Assembly: GCA_035540495.1 (NCBI GenBank)
Contig: DATLGL010000060.1
Location: 1-64,000, forward strand
Source: DASVEG01 sp035540495
GTDB lineage: Bacteria; Actinomycetota; Acidimicrobiia; Acidimicrobiales; CADCTF01
DNA: 64,000 nt
Direction of reading: 5' to 3'
The position numbers and the translations under genes are program-made. The notes below the pieces were generated by a model. It made no database searches and was not told the origin of the DNA. It saw nothing but the letters and a program-made list of their open reading frames with translations. Positions 47,305 through 56,247 of this stretch are shown here, one piece after another; position 1 is the first letter of the stretch; the number at the start of each line of letters is the position of its first letter.

Positions 47305-49061
47305 TCCCCCTCCTGCCGAAACTGCACGAGCCAGGCTACCAACTGCTCTGCCGCTGCGGTTTCTGTCGCCGGCTCGAGCAGGTGCGCGATGGTGCGACCG
47401 AGCCATGTGATCGTCGGCGCGAAGTCGTCCCACGCACCGGTGCGCGCCTCGGCTCGAAGGTCGTCCAGCGCCCGCGTCGCAGCGAGATGGACGAGACGGC
47501 GGACGACGTCGTCGGCATCGACCTCGAGCACGTCCTCGACGACGAGACGCTGCAACAGATCGGCGGCGTCGGGAGGCGCAGCGGCGATCGCGTCGCTCAA
47601 CGTCTCGGCGTCGCACAGCGCCTCGAACGCCGCGAGGTTCACCTCGTCGCCGAACAGCACCGCCTCGAGTCGCGCCGCCACCGACTCCGGGCGGTGCACC
47701 GCCAGCCGCAACGCCTCGACCTCCGGTCCGCCGCTGACACGCACCGGCGGGCGTTCGCTCAGCACCACAGGTGCCCGCCCGCGCGCGATCGCCTTCTGCA
47801 GCGACTCCCGCAGCCGCTGCGGCTCCATGCGGCACGCATCGGCGACGCGCATGAGGTACTGGTCGCGGACGAACTCCTTCGGGTGCTCCGCGACGACGGC
47901 GAGTGCGGCCTCGGCCGCTCGTCCTCGTCCTTCGGGCGAGCGCAGATCGGCCGACGACAGCACCCGATCGAGGCGGAACTCCAGGAACGGCTGCGCGTCC
48001 TTCACCGCCCGGCGAAGGGCTTCGGGATCCGAACGAGCGAGGTCGGCGGGATCTGCTCCTGGAGGAAGTGCCGCCACGGCCACGTCGACCTCGTAGCGCT
48101 GCTCCCACTCGTAGAACCGCGAGGCTGCGGACTGGCCGGCGGCGTCCGCGTCGTACGCGAGCACGATGCGAGGAGCGAAGTTCTTCAACAGGCGGAAGTG
48201 CTCGTCGGCCAGCGCCGTGCCGCACGTGGCGACGGCTCGTGGCACCTCGGCCTCGAAGAACGCGATCACGTCGGTGTAGCCCTCGCAGACGATGATCTCG
48301 TCGTTGCGTGCCGCGTCGTCCTTCGCCCAGTTCAGCGCGTAGAGGATGCGGCTCTTCGAATAGAGCTTGGTCTCCGGGCTGTTCTTGTACTTGGACCCTT
48401 CGGCTCCGGGCAGGACACGGCCGCCGAACGCGACCGGCCGACCGGCCGGGTCGAAGATCGGGAACATCACCCGGGCCCGGAACGTGTCCTGCTTGCGTCC
48501 CGCCTTGTTCACGAACCCCAGGCCGGTGTCGGTGAGCACGTCGGCCGGCACGCCGAGCGACCGGCTCAGCGCGTCCCACTCGTCGGGCGCCCACCCGATG
48601 CGGAACCGCTCGACGACCGCGCGGTCATAGCCCCTCGAGCGCAGGTACCCGCGAGCCTGGCCCGCGTCCTTCGAGGTGAGCAGCTGCTCGTGGTAGTACG
48701 CGACCGCCCGCTCCATCGCCTCGTACAGGACCGTCTTGCGCTGACGCTCCTGCCCCGCCTTCTCGTTGTCGTAGCGGAGCTGGATGCCGTAGCGGCCGGC
48801 GAGCAGCTCGACGGCTCCGACGAAGTCGAGGTGGTGGGTGTGCTCGACGAATCGGATGATGTCGCCACTCGCCTGGCAGCCGAAGCAGTAGTAGAGCTTC
48901 TCCTCGGCGTTGATCCCGAACGACGGCGTCTTCTCGGCGTGGAACGGGCACAGGCCTTGATAGCGGCGGCCCACCTTCTTCAGAGCGATCTGCTCGCTCG
49001 CGACCTGGACGAAATCAGCGGCAGCCTTCACCCGCTCGATGTCCTCGTCGACGATGCCCAT
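47301..49061 (-). CDS. dnaG: DNA primase DnaG
   Basis: 586 residues from ATG at 49061. The zinc-binding CHC2 domain (GLCPFHAEKTPSFGI, YYCFGCQASGD), TOPRIM domain (VCEGYTDVIAFF, LAYDADAAGQ), and C-terminal helicase-binding region are present. It synthesises RNA primers at the replication fork. The stop overlaps the rpoD start, giving the classic macromolecular synthesis pair without rpsU upstream. Confidence 0.97.
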   Translation of the reverse strand: MGIVDEDIERVKAAADFVQVASEQIALKKVGRRYQGLCPFHAEKTPSFGINAEEKLYYCFGCQASGDIIRFVEHTHHLDFVGAVELLAGRYGIQLRYDNEKAGQERQRKTVLYEAMERAVAYYHEQLLTSKDAGQARGYLRSRGYDRAVVERFRIGWAPDEWDALSRSLGVPADVLTDTGLGFVNKAGRKQDTFRARVMFPIFDPAGRPVAFGGRVLPGAEGSKYKNSPETKLYSKSRILYALNWAKDDAARNDEIIVCEGYTDVIAFFEAEVPRAVATCGTALADEHFRLLKNFAPRIVLAYDADAAGQSAASRFYEWEQRYEVDVAVAALPPGADPADLARSDPEALRRAVKDAQPFLEFRLDRVLSSADLRSPEGRGRAAEAALAVVAEHPKEFVRDQYLMRVADACRMEPQRLRESLQKAIARGRAPVVLSERPPVRVSGGPEVEALRLAVHRPESVAARLEAVLFGDEVNLAAFEALCDAETLSDAIAAAPPDAADLLQRLVVEDVLEVDADDVVRRLVHLAATRALDDLRAEARTGAWDDFAPTITWLGRTIAHLLEPATETAAAEQLVAWLVQFRQEGE

Positions 49062-49174
49062 CGGCCCTCCGCGCCCTTTCGTCGACCGTACCAGCGACCA
49101 GAGACACCGTCGGCGGCGGGGCACGCACCGTCTGCGTTTGCCGAACCGCGCCGGAGCCTGGGTAAATAGGAGCT

Positions 49175-49951
49175 GTGGACCTGCAAACGGCGGCTGCGCG
49201 TCTCGGTGTGCATTACCAGACCGCCTACCGCTGGGTCCGTGACGGTTCGCTGCCCGCGATGAAGCGCGGCACGACCTACGAGATCTCCGAAGGCGACCTC
49301 GAGGAGTTCCGTCAGCGGCGCGAGGCTCCCGTGCCGCCACCTCGCCGCACGATCGTCCGCAGCTGGGAGCATCACGTCGACCGCCTCTACGAGGAGCTCG
49401 CCGTCGGCGACGAGCTCGGCGCCCGAGCGGTCGTCGACCGCCTCTACGAAGGCGGCATCGAGCTGCTCGAACTGTGTGAGCAGCTCTTCACGCCGGTGCT
49501 GGTGCGGGTCGGTCAGGAGTGGGCGAACGGCACGTTGTCGGTCGCCGAGGAGCATCGCGCGTCGGCGATCTGCGAGCGGCTGCTCGCTCGCCTCGCCGTT
49601 CACCCCCGCGGACGTCCACGGGGCGTCGCGGTCGTCGCCACGGCGACCGGCGAGGAGCACAGCCTCCCTGCCGCCATGGCGGCGCTCGCGCTGCGCAGCG
49701 ACCGGTGGCAGGTCCACCACCTCGGCACCCAGGTCCCGACCGACGACCTCATCGACCTCGTGCGTGTCCTCGACGCCGACCTCGTGGTGTTGTCGTCAGC
49801 GAACGTCGATGCCCGTGAGGCAACGTCCCACGCGGCGGAGCGCGTCCGTTCCTCGACTCGCTCCGACGTCATCATGGGCAAGCCAGGCGACACGCTTCGC
49901 GGCCTGCTCGACGCGGCGCGGTCGGTGACTCGCGCCGCATCCCGCGCCTGA
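49175..49951 (+). CDS. CarH-like cobalamin-dependent (light-sensing) transcriptional regulator
   Basis: 258 residues from GTG at 49175. An excisionase/MerR-type HTH (residues 1-50: LQTAAARLGVHYQTAYRWV, TYEISEGDLEEF) is followed by a helical cap and a cobalamin-binding domain. The cap has Trp116 and Glu126-His127 with nine residues between, exactly the W-x9-EH signature of CarH-type AdoCbl photoreceptors. The B12 loop shows E-x-H at 160-162 (TGEEHSLPA) and HLGTQVPTDDLIDLV, although the Gly of ExHxxG is Pro. It probably senses light via adenosylcobalamin. TAAATA at 49163 just before the GTG suggests a leaderless transcript. Confidence 0.82.
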   Translation: MDLQTAAARLGVHYQTAYRWVRDGSLPAMKRGTTYEISEGDLEEFRQRREAPVPPPRRTIVRSWEHHVDRLYEELAVGDELGARAVVDRLYEGGIELLELCEQLFTPVLVRVGQEWANGTLSVAEEHRASAICERLLARLAVHPRGRPRGVAVVATATGEEHSLPAAMAALALRSDRWQVHHLGTQVPTDDLIDLVRVLDADLVVLSSANVDAREATSHAAERVRSSTRSDVIMGKPGDTLRGLLDAARSVTRAASRA

Positions 49952-49958
49952 ACAGCCT

Positions 49959-52637
49959 CTACGCCGTCGAGCTCGCCTCGCCGAGCACCGCCTGTGCCGC
50001 CGCGAGGCGCGCGACCGGGATGCGGAAGGGCGAGCACGACACGTAGTCGAGACCTGCTTGATAGAAGAACGAGATCGACGCCGGATCGCCGCCGTGCTCG
50101 CCGCACACGCCGAGCTTGATGTCGGGCTTCGTCTGACGCCCCCGCTCGACCGCCAGCTTCACGAGCTCGCCGACACCGAGGTAGTCGATCGTCTCGAACG
50201 GGTTGGTGCGCAGCAGCCCCTGCTCGACGTAACTCGTCATGATGCGGCCCTCGATGTCGTCCCGCGAGAACCCGAGCGTCATCTGCGTGAGGTCGTTCGT
50301 GCCGAACGAGAAGAAGTCGGCGAACTCCGCCAGGCCGTCGGCGCGAATCGCTGCGCGGGGCACCTCGATCATCGTGCCGATGGTGATGTCGAGCTTGCTC
50401 GCCGCGTTGTTGCCCTCGACCGCGGCGGCGATCGCCTCCTCGACCCAACCGCGCGCCAGGGCCATCTCCTCGCGCGAGATCGTGAGGGGGATCATCACCT
50501 CGACCTTCGGCTTGCCCTTCTTCGCGAGACGTTCGACGGCCGCCTCGACCAGCGCCCGTACCTGCATGGCGTAGAGGCCGGGCTTCACGACGCCGAGGCG
50601 GACACCCCGCGTGCCGAGCATCGGGTTGACCTCCTGCCACTCGCGGGCAGCGGCGAGGAGCGTCGTCTCCTCCTCCGACAGGCCGTGCACCGCCTGCTTG
50701 ACCACGAGCTCCTCGACGTTCGGGAGGAACTCGTGCAGTGGCGGGTCGAGGAGGCGGACCGTCACCGGCAGCCCGTCCATCGCGTCGAGGATCTCGTAGA
50801 AGTCGGACTTCTGCGCCGCGAGGAGCTTCTCCAGCGCGGCCTCCTCGGCCTCCACGGTGCTCGCGAGGATCATCTCCCGCACGATCGGCAGCCGGTCGTC
50901 GCCGAGGAACATGTGCTCCGTGCGGCACAGGCCGATGCCTTCGGCGCCGAACTGCCGCGCTCGTGCCGCGTCCGGGCCGTTGTCGGCGTTCGCCCGCACC
51001 GCCAGCTTCCCGCGCCGGACGTCGTCGGCCCATCCGAGCATGACGTCGAGCTGTTCGGACGCCTCCGCCGCCTTCAGCGGGACCTCGCCGATCACGACGG
51101 CGCCGGTCGTGCCGCTGAGGGAGATGACGTCGCCCTCGGACACGAGCGTCCCGTCGACCGTGAAGGCCTTGCCGCGGATCCGTACCTGCTCCGCGCCGAC
51201 GACGGCGGGCTTGCCCCAACCGCGGGCGACCACCGCGGCGTGGCTGACGAGGCCGCCGCGGGCGGTGAGGATGCCCTCGGCCGCGATCATGCCGTGCACG
51301 TCTTCGGGGGAGGTCTCGTTGCGGACGAGGATGACCTTCTCGCCTCGATCGGCGGCGTCGGCGGCTTCGTCGGCGGTGAAGTACACCCGACCGACGGCAG
51401 CCCCCGGAGATGCGGCAAGACCGCGCGTGATGACCGTCAGCGTCGACTCCGCGACGGCGAAGTCGGGATGGAGCAGCTGCTCGACGTGCTCCCCCGTCAC
51501 CCGCAGCAGCGCCTCCTGACGAGACAGCTTGATCTTCTTGTCGATCTTGTTCGACGTCGCATGCTTGCCCGTCATGTCGAGGGCCATGCGCACCGCTGCG
51601 CGACCGGTCCGCTTGCCGACGCGGGTCTGCAGCATCCACAGCTTGCCCTGGTCGATCGTGAACTCGGTGTCGCACATGTCGCGGTAGTGGAGCTCGAGGC
51701 GCTCGAAGATCGCCATCAACTCCTTGTAGATCTTCGGGAACTTCCGCTCGAGCGCCTCGAGTGGCTCGGTGTTGCGGATGCCGGCCACGACGTCTTCGCC
51801 CTGGGCGTTGATGAGGAAGTCGCCGTACGGCTTGGAGTTGTCGCCGGTGGACGCATCGCGGGTGAAGCCGACCCCGGTGCCGCTGTTCTCGTCGCGGTTG
51901 CCGAACACCATCGCCTGGACGTTGACAGCGGTGCCCAGCTCGTGGCTGATCTTCTCCCGGTTGCGGTACGCGATCGCGCGAGGGCCGTTCCACGATCGGA
52001 AGACCGCTTCGATGGCGCCCCGCAGCTGGGCCAGCGGCTCCTGCGGGAACGGCGCGCTCGTGTGGGACGCCACGATCTGCTTGTAGCGATCGCACAGCCG
52101 GCGCAGCGTGTCTGGCGTGATGTCGGAGTCGGCGGTGACGCCGTCCCACTCCTTCGCGTGCTCGAGCAGGCGGTCGAACTCCTCGCCGTCGATGCCGAGC
52201 ACGATCCGCCCGTACATGCTGATGAAGCGTCGGTAGGAGTCGTACGCGAACCGCTCGTCGCTCGTCTGCTTGGCGAGTCCCTCGACCGACTCGTCGTTGA
52301 GCCCGAGGTTGAGGACCGTGTCCATCATCCCGGGCATCGAGAACTTCGCACCGGAACGGACGCTCACGAGCAACGGGTCGCCCGGGTCACCGAGGCGCTT
52401 GCCCATCTGCTTCTCGAGCTTCGCGACCGCCTTCTCGATCTCCTTGTCGAGGCCGGCCGGCCACCCCGCGTGCATGTACTCGCGGCAGGCGTCGGTGGAG
52501 ATCGTGAACCCCGGAGGTACGGGCAGCTGCAGCACGGACGTCATCTCCGCGAGATTCGCTCCCTTCCCGCCGAGGAGATCCTTCAGCGACATCGGGGGCT
52601 TCCGGTGCTTGTGGTCGAAGGCGTACACGTACGTCAC
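49959..52637 (-). CDS. ppdK: Pyruvate, phosphate dikinase
   Basis: 892 residues from GTG at 52637. N-terminal ATP-grasp part (LLGGKGANLAEMTS, SVRSGAKFSMPGMMDTVLNL), swivelling domain with the phospho-His in ILTARGGLVSHAAVVARG, and the C-terminal TIM-barrel for pyruvate (TRGVRLG, VCGEHGGDP, LDYVSCSPFRIP). It interconverts pyruvate + ATP + Pi and PEP + AMP + PPi. Convergent with the CarH-like gene (7 bases between stops). Confidence 0.97.
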   Translation of the reverse strand: MTYVYAFDHKHRKPPMSLKDLLGGKGANLAEMTSVLQLPVPPGFTISTDACREYMHAGWPAGLDKEIEKAVAKLEKQMGKRLGDPGDPLLVSVRSGAKFSMPGMMDTVLNLGLNDESVEGLAKQTSDERFAYDSYRRFISMYGRIVLGIDGEEFDRLLEHAKEWDGVTADSDITPDTLRRLCDRYKQIVASHTSAPFPQEPLAQLRGAIEAVFRSWNGPRAIAYRNREKISHELGTAVNVQAMVFGNRDENSGTGVGFTRDASTGDNSKPYGDFLINAQGEDVVAGIRNTEPLEALERKFPKIYKELMAIFERLELHYRDMCDTEFTIDQGKLWMLQTRVGKRTGRAAVRMALDMTGKHATSNKIDKKIKLSRQEALLRVTGEHVEQLLHPDFAVAESTLTVITRGLAASPGAAVGRVYFTADEAADAADRGEKVILVRNETSPEDVHGMIAAEGILTARGGLVSHAAVVARGWGKPAVVGAEQVRIRGKAFTVDGTLVSEGDVISLSGTTGAVVIGEVPLKAAEASEQLDVMLGWADDVRRGKLAVRANADNGPDAARARQFGAEGIGLCRTEHMFLGDDRLPIVREMILASTVEAEEAALEKLLAAQKSDFYEILDAMDGLPVTVRLLDPPLHEFLPNVEELVVKQAVHGLSEEETTLLAAAREWQEVNPMLGTRGVRLGVVKPGLYAMQVRALVEAAVERLAKKGKPKVEVMIPLTISREEMALARGWVEEAIAAAVEGNNAASKLDITIGTMIEVPRAAIRADGLAEFADFFSFGTNDLTQMTLGFSRDDIEGRIMTSYVEQGLLRTNPFETIDYLGVGELVKLAVERGRQTKPDIKLGVCGEHGGDPASISFFYQAGLDYVSCSPFRIPVARLAAAQAVLGEASSTA

Positions 52638-52678
52638 AGCGGTCGAGGTTAGAGCCCTCGTGGTGGCACGCTCGTGAC

Positions 52679-53224
52679 GTGGCCGGACCGGAGCTGCTCG
52701 TTCTCGCCAAGCACGCCGCGCCTGCGGTCGACCCCGATCTCCCCGCTGCGCAGTGGCCGTTGTCGGAAGCGGGCCGTGGAGGTGCGGAGCGGCTCGCCGA
52801 GCGGCTGCGTCCACTCGCCATCGACCTCGTCGCGTCCAGCGTCGAGCGCAAGGCGGCCGAGACCGCGTCGGCCGTGGCCCGGGTGCTGGATGTCACGTTC
52901 CAGACCGCGCACGACCTGCACGAGCACGAACGGCCCTACGAGCCGGATCGGTCGAGGTTCGAGCAGAACATGGCTCGGTTCTTCGAAGATCCCTCGGCGC
53001 ACCGACCCGTCGAGCGGAGGTTCACCACCGCACTCGACGCGCTCGTGCGGGCCCACCGCTCGCTGCGGCTCGTCGTCGTGGCGCACGGCACCGTGCTCTC
53101 CCTGCACCTCGCCGCCCGCTACGGCCTCGACGCTGCGAGCACGTGGTCGTCGCTCGGGATGCCGTCGTACGTGGTGGTCGAGCTCAGGACGAAGACCGTG
53201 GTCGACGTCGTTCGCGAGGTGTGA
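52679..53224 (+). CDS. Histidine phosphatase-like protein with AKHA motif
   Basis: 181 residues from GTG at 52679. SixA/phosphoglycerate mutase-like: LLVLAKHAAPAVDPD at the N-terminus, WPLSEAGRGGAERLAE, VASSVERKAAETASAV, acid in HEHERPYEP and second His in VVVAHGTVLSLHL. The usual R-H-G is A-K-H-A here, so the first Arg is replaced by Lys, perhaps changing activity. Divergent from ppdK. Confidence 0.8.
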   Translation: MAGPELLVLAKHAAPAVDPDLPAAQWPLSEAGRGGAERLAERLRPLAIDLVASSVERKAAETASAVARVLDVTFQTAHDLHEHERPYEPDRSRFEQNMARFFEDPSAHRPVERRFTTALDALVRAHRSLRLVVVAHGTVLSLHLAARYGLDAASTWSSLGMPSYVVVELRTKTVVDVVREV

Positions 53225-53581
53225 TCAGGACCGATCTGCGTCGAGCTGCTTCACGAGGCGCTTCGGCGCGATCAGCCGGTAGCTCGTCACCACGAGCTCC
53301 TCGATCTCGTTCCAGTCCGGCTTCTTGCCGAACTGCATCGTGAGCCAGCCGAACCGACCGACGTACGCGGCGGGGGCGAAGCGGCCCGCTGGATCCGCGA
53401 GCAGCGCGTCCTTCTCACCAGGGTCCGCCTTGAACGTCATCGCCTCGTTGCCGGGGAACAGGAAGATCTTCTTGTTGACCCGGAAATTCAGGTCGTCGCC
53501 CCACGTGATCTCCTCCGTGGCCTCGGGCAACGCCAGCGCGATGCCCCGCAGCCGGTCGACGCTCGGGCCCTCCTGCGGCAC
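53225..53581 (-). CDS. MmcQ/YjbR (CyaY-like) DNA-binding-type protein
   Basis: 118 residues from GTG at 53581. MmcQ/YjbR fold: LRGIALALPEATEEITWGDD, NFRVNKKIFLFPG, VGRFGWLTMQF, then IEELVVTSYRLIAPKRLVKQL. These small proteins have a CyaY-like fold with unknown function. Starts five bases after the cytochrome gene stop and abuts the phosphatase stop. Confidence 0.85.
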   Translation of the reverse strand: MPQEGPSVDRLRGIALALPEATEEITWGDDLNFRVNKKIFLFPGNEAMTFKADPGEKDALLADPAGRFAPAAYVGRFGWLTMQFGKKPDWNEIEELVVTSYRLIAPKRLVKQLDADRS

Positions 53582-53585
53582 GCGG

Positions 53586-53933
53586 CTACTCCTCGACCGG
53601 CTCCGCGCCAGTGACCGTTTCGACGTAGAGCGCGACGGCTTCGATCTCCGCGTCCGTGAGTCGTCCCTCGAACGACGGCATGTTGGGCGGCGCGCCGTTG
53701 CGCACGAACTGCTCGACCTTGAGCGCATTCGGCTTGGCGTCGTCGAAGTTCACGCCCACCCCGCCGGTGGCGCCCGCATCGGCGAGCGTGTGGCACGCGC
53801 CGCAGCCGGCCTTGGTGAACACGGCCTTCCCGTCGGCGACCGACGACTGCGCGGCGTCGTCGTTGCCGCACGCCCCGGTAGTGATCGCCACGGCCACGGC
53901 GAGCGCAGCCGCCGTGCCCCAGCGGCGGCTCAT
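53586..53933 (-). CDS. Cytochrome c lipoprotein
   Basis: 115 residues from ATG at 53933. A lipoprotein signal (AALAVAVAITTGACGNDD, Cys after TTGA) is followed by a single haem site CGACH and an axial Met in NMPSF. Small mono-haem cytochrome of the cbb3/CccA type, outside the membrane, an electron carrier. Its start shares one base with the glyS stop (TGATG). Confidence 0.9.
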   Translation of the reverse strand: MSRRWGTAAALAVAVAITTGACGNDDAAQSSVADGKAVFTKAGCGACHTLADAGATGGVGVNFDDAKPNALKVEQFVRNGAPPNMPSFEGRLTDAEIEAVALYVETVTGAEPVEE

Positions 53934-55240
53934 CAGAGCGCGAGCCGATCCTTGACCCGATCGACGATCTCTGCGATCGGCACGCGCTCCTGCGCGAGCG
54001 AGTCGCGATCGCGGATGGTGACGGCGTTGTCTTCGAGCGAATCGAAGTCGACGGTGACGCACAAGGGCGTGCCGATCTCGTCCTGCCGTCGGTACCGACG
54101 CCCGATCGCCTGCGTCTGGTCGTAATCGCACATGACGTGCGGCTGCAGCGCCCGGAGCACCTCTCGCGCGGTCGGGATCAGCTGGTCGTTCTTCGACAGC
54201 GGCAACACCGCGACCTGGTACGGGGCGATACGGGGGTGCAGACGGAGAACCGTGCGCTTCTCGCCGTTGACCTCGTCCTCGTCGTAGCCAGCGAGGAGGA
54301 AGGCCATCATCGTTCGCGTCGCGCCTGCGGCGGGCTCGATGACGTGCGGGGTGTAGCGCTCGTTCGTGGCCTGGTCGAAGTACTCGAGCGGCTGGCCCGA
54401 GAACTCGCTGTGCTTCTTGAGGTCGAAGTCGGTGCGGTTCGCGATGCCTTCGAGCTCGCCCCACCCCCACGGGAACATGAACTCCACGTCGCTGGTGCCG
54501 GCGGAGTAGTGCGACAGCTCGTCGGGGTCGTGCGGACGGAGTCGGAGCTGGTCGGCCGGGATCCCGTGCTCGACGTACCAGTTGAACCTCTCCTCGCACC
54601 AGTACTCGAACCACTTCGCGCCCTCGTCGGGCGGCACGAAGTACTCCATCTCCATCTGCTCGAACTCGCGGGTCCGGAAGACGAAGTTGCCCGGCGTGAT
54701 CTCGTTGCGGAACGACTTGCCGATCTGCGCGATCCCGAACGGCGGCTTCTTCCGCGACGTCTGCAACACGTTGGCGAAGTTGATGAACATGCCCTGCGCG
54801 GTTTCCGGCCGCAGGTACGCCACCGACGACGAGTCTTCAACCGGACCGACGTTCGTCTTGAACATCAGGTTGAAGTTGCGCGGCTCGGTGAGTGTCCCCT
54901 TGTTGCCGCAGTTCGGGCACACGTCGAGGTTCTTCAGGTGGTCGGCGCGGAAGCGTTCCTTGCAGTTGCGGCAGTCGACGAGCGGGTCGGTGAAGACGTC
55001 GAGATGGCCCGACGCCTCCCAGATCCGCGACGGGCCGAGGATCGCGGCGTCGAGGCCGACGACGTCATCGCGGAGCTGGACCATCGAGCGCCACCACGCG
55101 TTCTTCACGTTGCGGAGCATCAGCGAGCCCAGCGGCCCGTAGTCGTACGTGCTCCGGAAACCGCCGTAGATCTCCGCCGACGGGAACACGAAGCCCCGTC
55201 GCTTGCAGAGGTTCACGACAGCATCCATCACGTCCGGCAT
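53933..55240 (-). CDS. glyS: Glycyl-tRNA synthetase (homodimeric class II)
   Basis: 435 residues. The N-terminal FPSAEIYGGFRSTYDYGPLG, class II motif 2 (FRNEITPGNFVFRTREFEQME), motif 3 (GATRTMMAFLLAGY), and C-terminal anticodon domain (IAPYQVAVLPLSKND) identify the bacterial/eukaryotic-type alpha2 GlyRS. It charges tRNA-Gly. A CxxC..CxxC zinc element (CRNCKERF, CPNCGNKG) is present. Confidence 0.96.
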   Translation of the reverse strand: MPDVMDAVVNLCKRRGFVFPSAEIYGGFRSTYDYGPLGSLMLRNVKNAWWRSMVQLRDDVVGLDAAILGPSRIWEASGHLDVFTDPLVDCRNCKERFRADHLKNLDVCPNCGNKGTLTEPRNFNLMFKTNVGPVEDSSSVAYLRPETAQGMFINFANVLQTSRKKPPFGIAQIGKSFRNEITPGNFVFRTREFEQMEMEYFVPPDEGAKWFEYWCEERFNWYVEHGIPADQLRLRPHDPDELSHYSAGTSDVEFMFPWGWGELEGIANRTDFDLKKHSEFSGQPLEYFDQATNERYTPHVIEPAAGATRTMMAFLLAGYDEDEVNGEKRTVLRLHPRIAPYQVAVLPLSKNDQLIPTAREVLRALQPHVMCDYDQTQAIGRRYRRQDEIGTPLCVTVDFDSLEDNAVTIRDRDSLAQERVPIAEIVDRVKDRLAL

Positions 55241-55343
55241 GGAACGAGGCTAGTGGTGAGCGGCTCGCGCGAGGTTCGGAAAATCGCGCCACGGGTACAT
55301 GCCCAACAACGCTTCGTGACGACATCTCCCCAGGAGGAACCCC

Positions 55344-55493
55344 ATGGGACTCGTGATCCTGCTTCTGCTTCTCGCCCTGCTCTTCGGTGGCGTCGGCCTC
55401 GCTGTCGAGGGCCTCAAGTGGCTCCTCATCGTTGCTCTCGTGCTGCTCGTCGTGAGCTTCTTCACCGGGTACCGGGGCCGCACCACCGTCTGA
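55344..55493 (+). CDS. Small hydrophobic protein (49 aa)
   Basis: Short ORF from ATG at 55344 with a perfect AGGAGG seven bases upstream. 49 residues: two hydrophobic segments (LVILLLLLALLFGGVGLAV and WLLIVALVLLVVSFFTGY) joined by EGLK, ending RGRTTV. Resembles the many small actinobacterial integral membrane proteins with GG.G turn, no function known. Confidence 0.7.
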   Translation: MGLVILLLLLALLFGGVGLAVEGLKWLLIVALVLLVVSFFTGYRGRTTV

Positions 55494-55518
55494 CCAGCGC
55501 TCCTTCCGGGGAGCGCGA

Positions 55519-56247
55519 TCACTGCGACCAGTGGGCGTTGGACGCCGCCTTGAGCCTTCGTTCGAGGTGGTGCTCCAGCGCCCTCGTCGCGAGATGATCC
55601 ACCTCCGCCGTCACCTCTGAGGCCGGCCTGGCCAGCGCTCGACCGAGCTGCCCGCCGAGGATCTCCCGCATCACCTCGAGCGCACCGGGCGACATCGCCG
55701 ACCCTCGACGACACGAGCGACAGAGCGCACCGCCCTGTTCGAGGTCGAACGCGACGAGCGCGATCTCGTCGCCCTCCGCGCCGCATCCGGCGCAGGCGTC
55801 GAGCACCGGGTGGAAGCCCTCCTGCGACAGGAGCTTCCAGTAGAAGCCGGCGACGATCAGCGGACTGTCCTCCTTCGCCAGCTGTCGCAACGCACCGACC
55901 AGCATCCGGTACAGGTGAGGGTTCGGCTCCCCCTCCTGGGCCATCTGGTCGACGGCCTCGAGCAGCGCTCCCGCTCGTGCGACCCGATGGAGATCTTCAC
56001 GCACGGCCCGGAACGTATCGATCGTCTCCGCCTGGGTGATCGTGTCGAGCTCGCGTCCTTCGTACAGCTGGAGCAACACGTGCGTCATCGGTTCCAGACG
56101 ACCGCCGAAGCGCGACTTGGTCTTTCGGACGCCCTTGGCGACGGCCCGAACCTTGCCGCGCCCTTCGGTGACGATCGAGACGATCTTGTCGGCCTCACCG
56201 AGGCGGTACGTCCGCAGGACGACGCCCTGCTCGCGGTAGATCGTCAC
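55519..56247 (-). CDS. recO: DNA repair protein RecO
   Basis: 242 residues. N-terminal OB-fold (REQGVVLRTYRLGEADKIVS, RAVAKGVRKTKSRFGGRLEP) and a C-terminal zinc site with CAGCG and CRSCRRG. RecO mediates RecA loading in the RecFOR pathway. The start overlaps the uppS stop as ATGA. Confidence 0.95.
   Translation of the reverse strand: MTIYREQGVVLRTYRLGEADKIVSIVTEGRGKVRAVAKGVRKTKSRFGGRLEPMTHVLLQLYEGRELDTITQAETIDTFRAVREDLHRVARAGALLEAVDQMAQEGEPNPHLYRMLVGALRQLAKEDSPLIVAGFYWKLLSQEGFHPVLDACAGCGAEGDEIALVAFDLEQGGALCRSCRRGSAMSPGALEVMREILGGQLGRALARPASEVTAEVDHLATRALEHHLERRLKAASNAHWSQ

Noticed and set aside
47305..48594. N-terminal extension of the rpoD frame
   Set aside because: Lies inside dnaG in another frame and is Arg/Gly low-complexity; the GTG at 47304 with GGAGGGGG is the sensible start.
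49600..52652. Long ORFs on both strands overlapping ppdK
   Set aside because: Frame shadows of the dikinase gene; biased composition and no domain.
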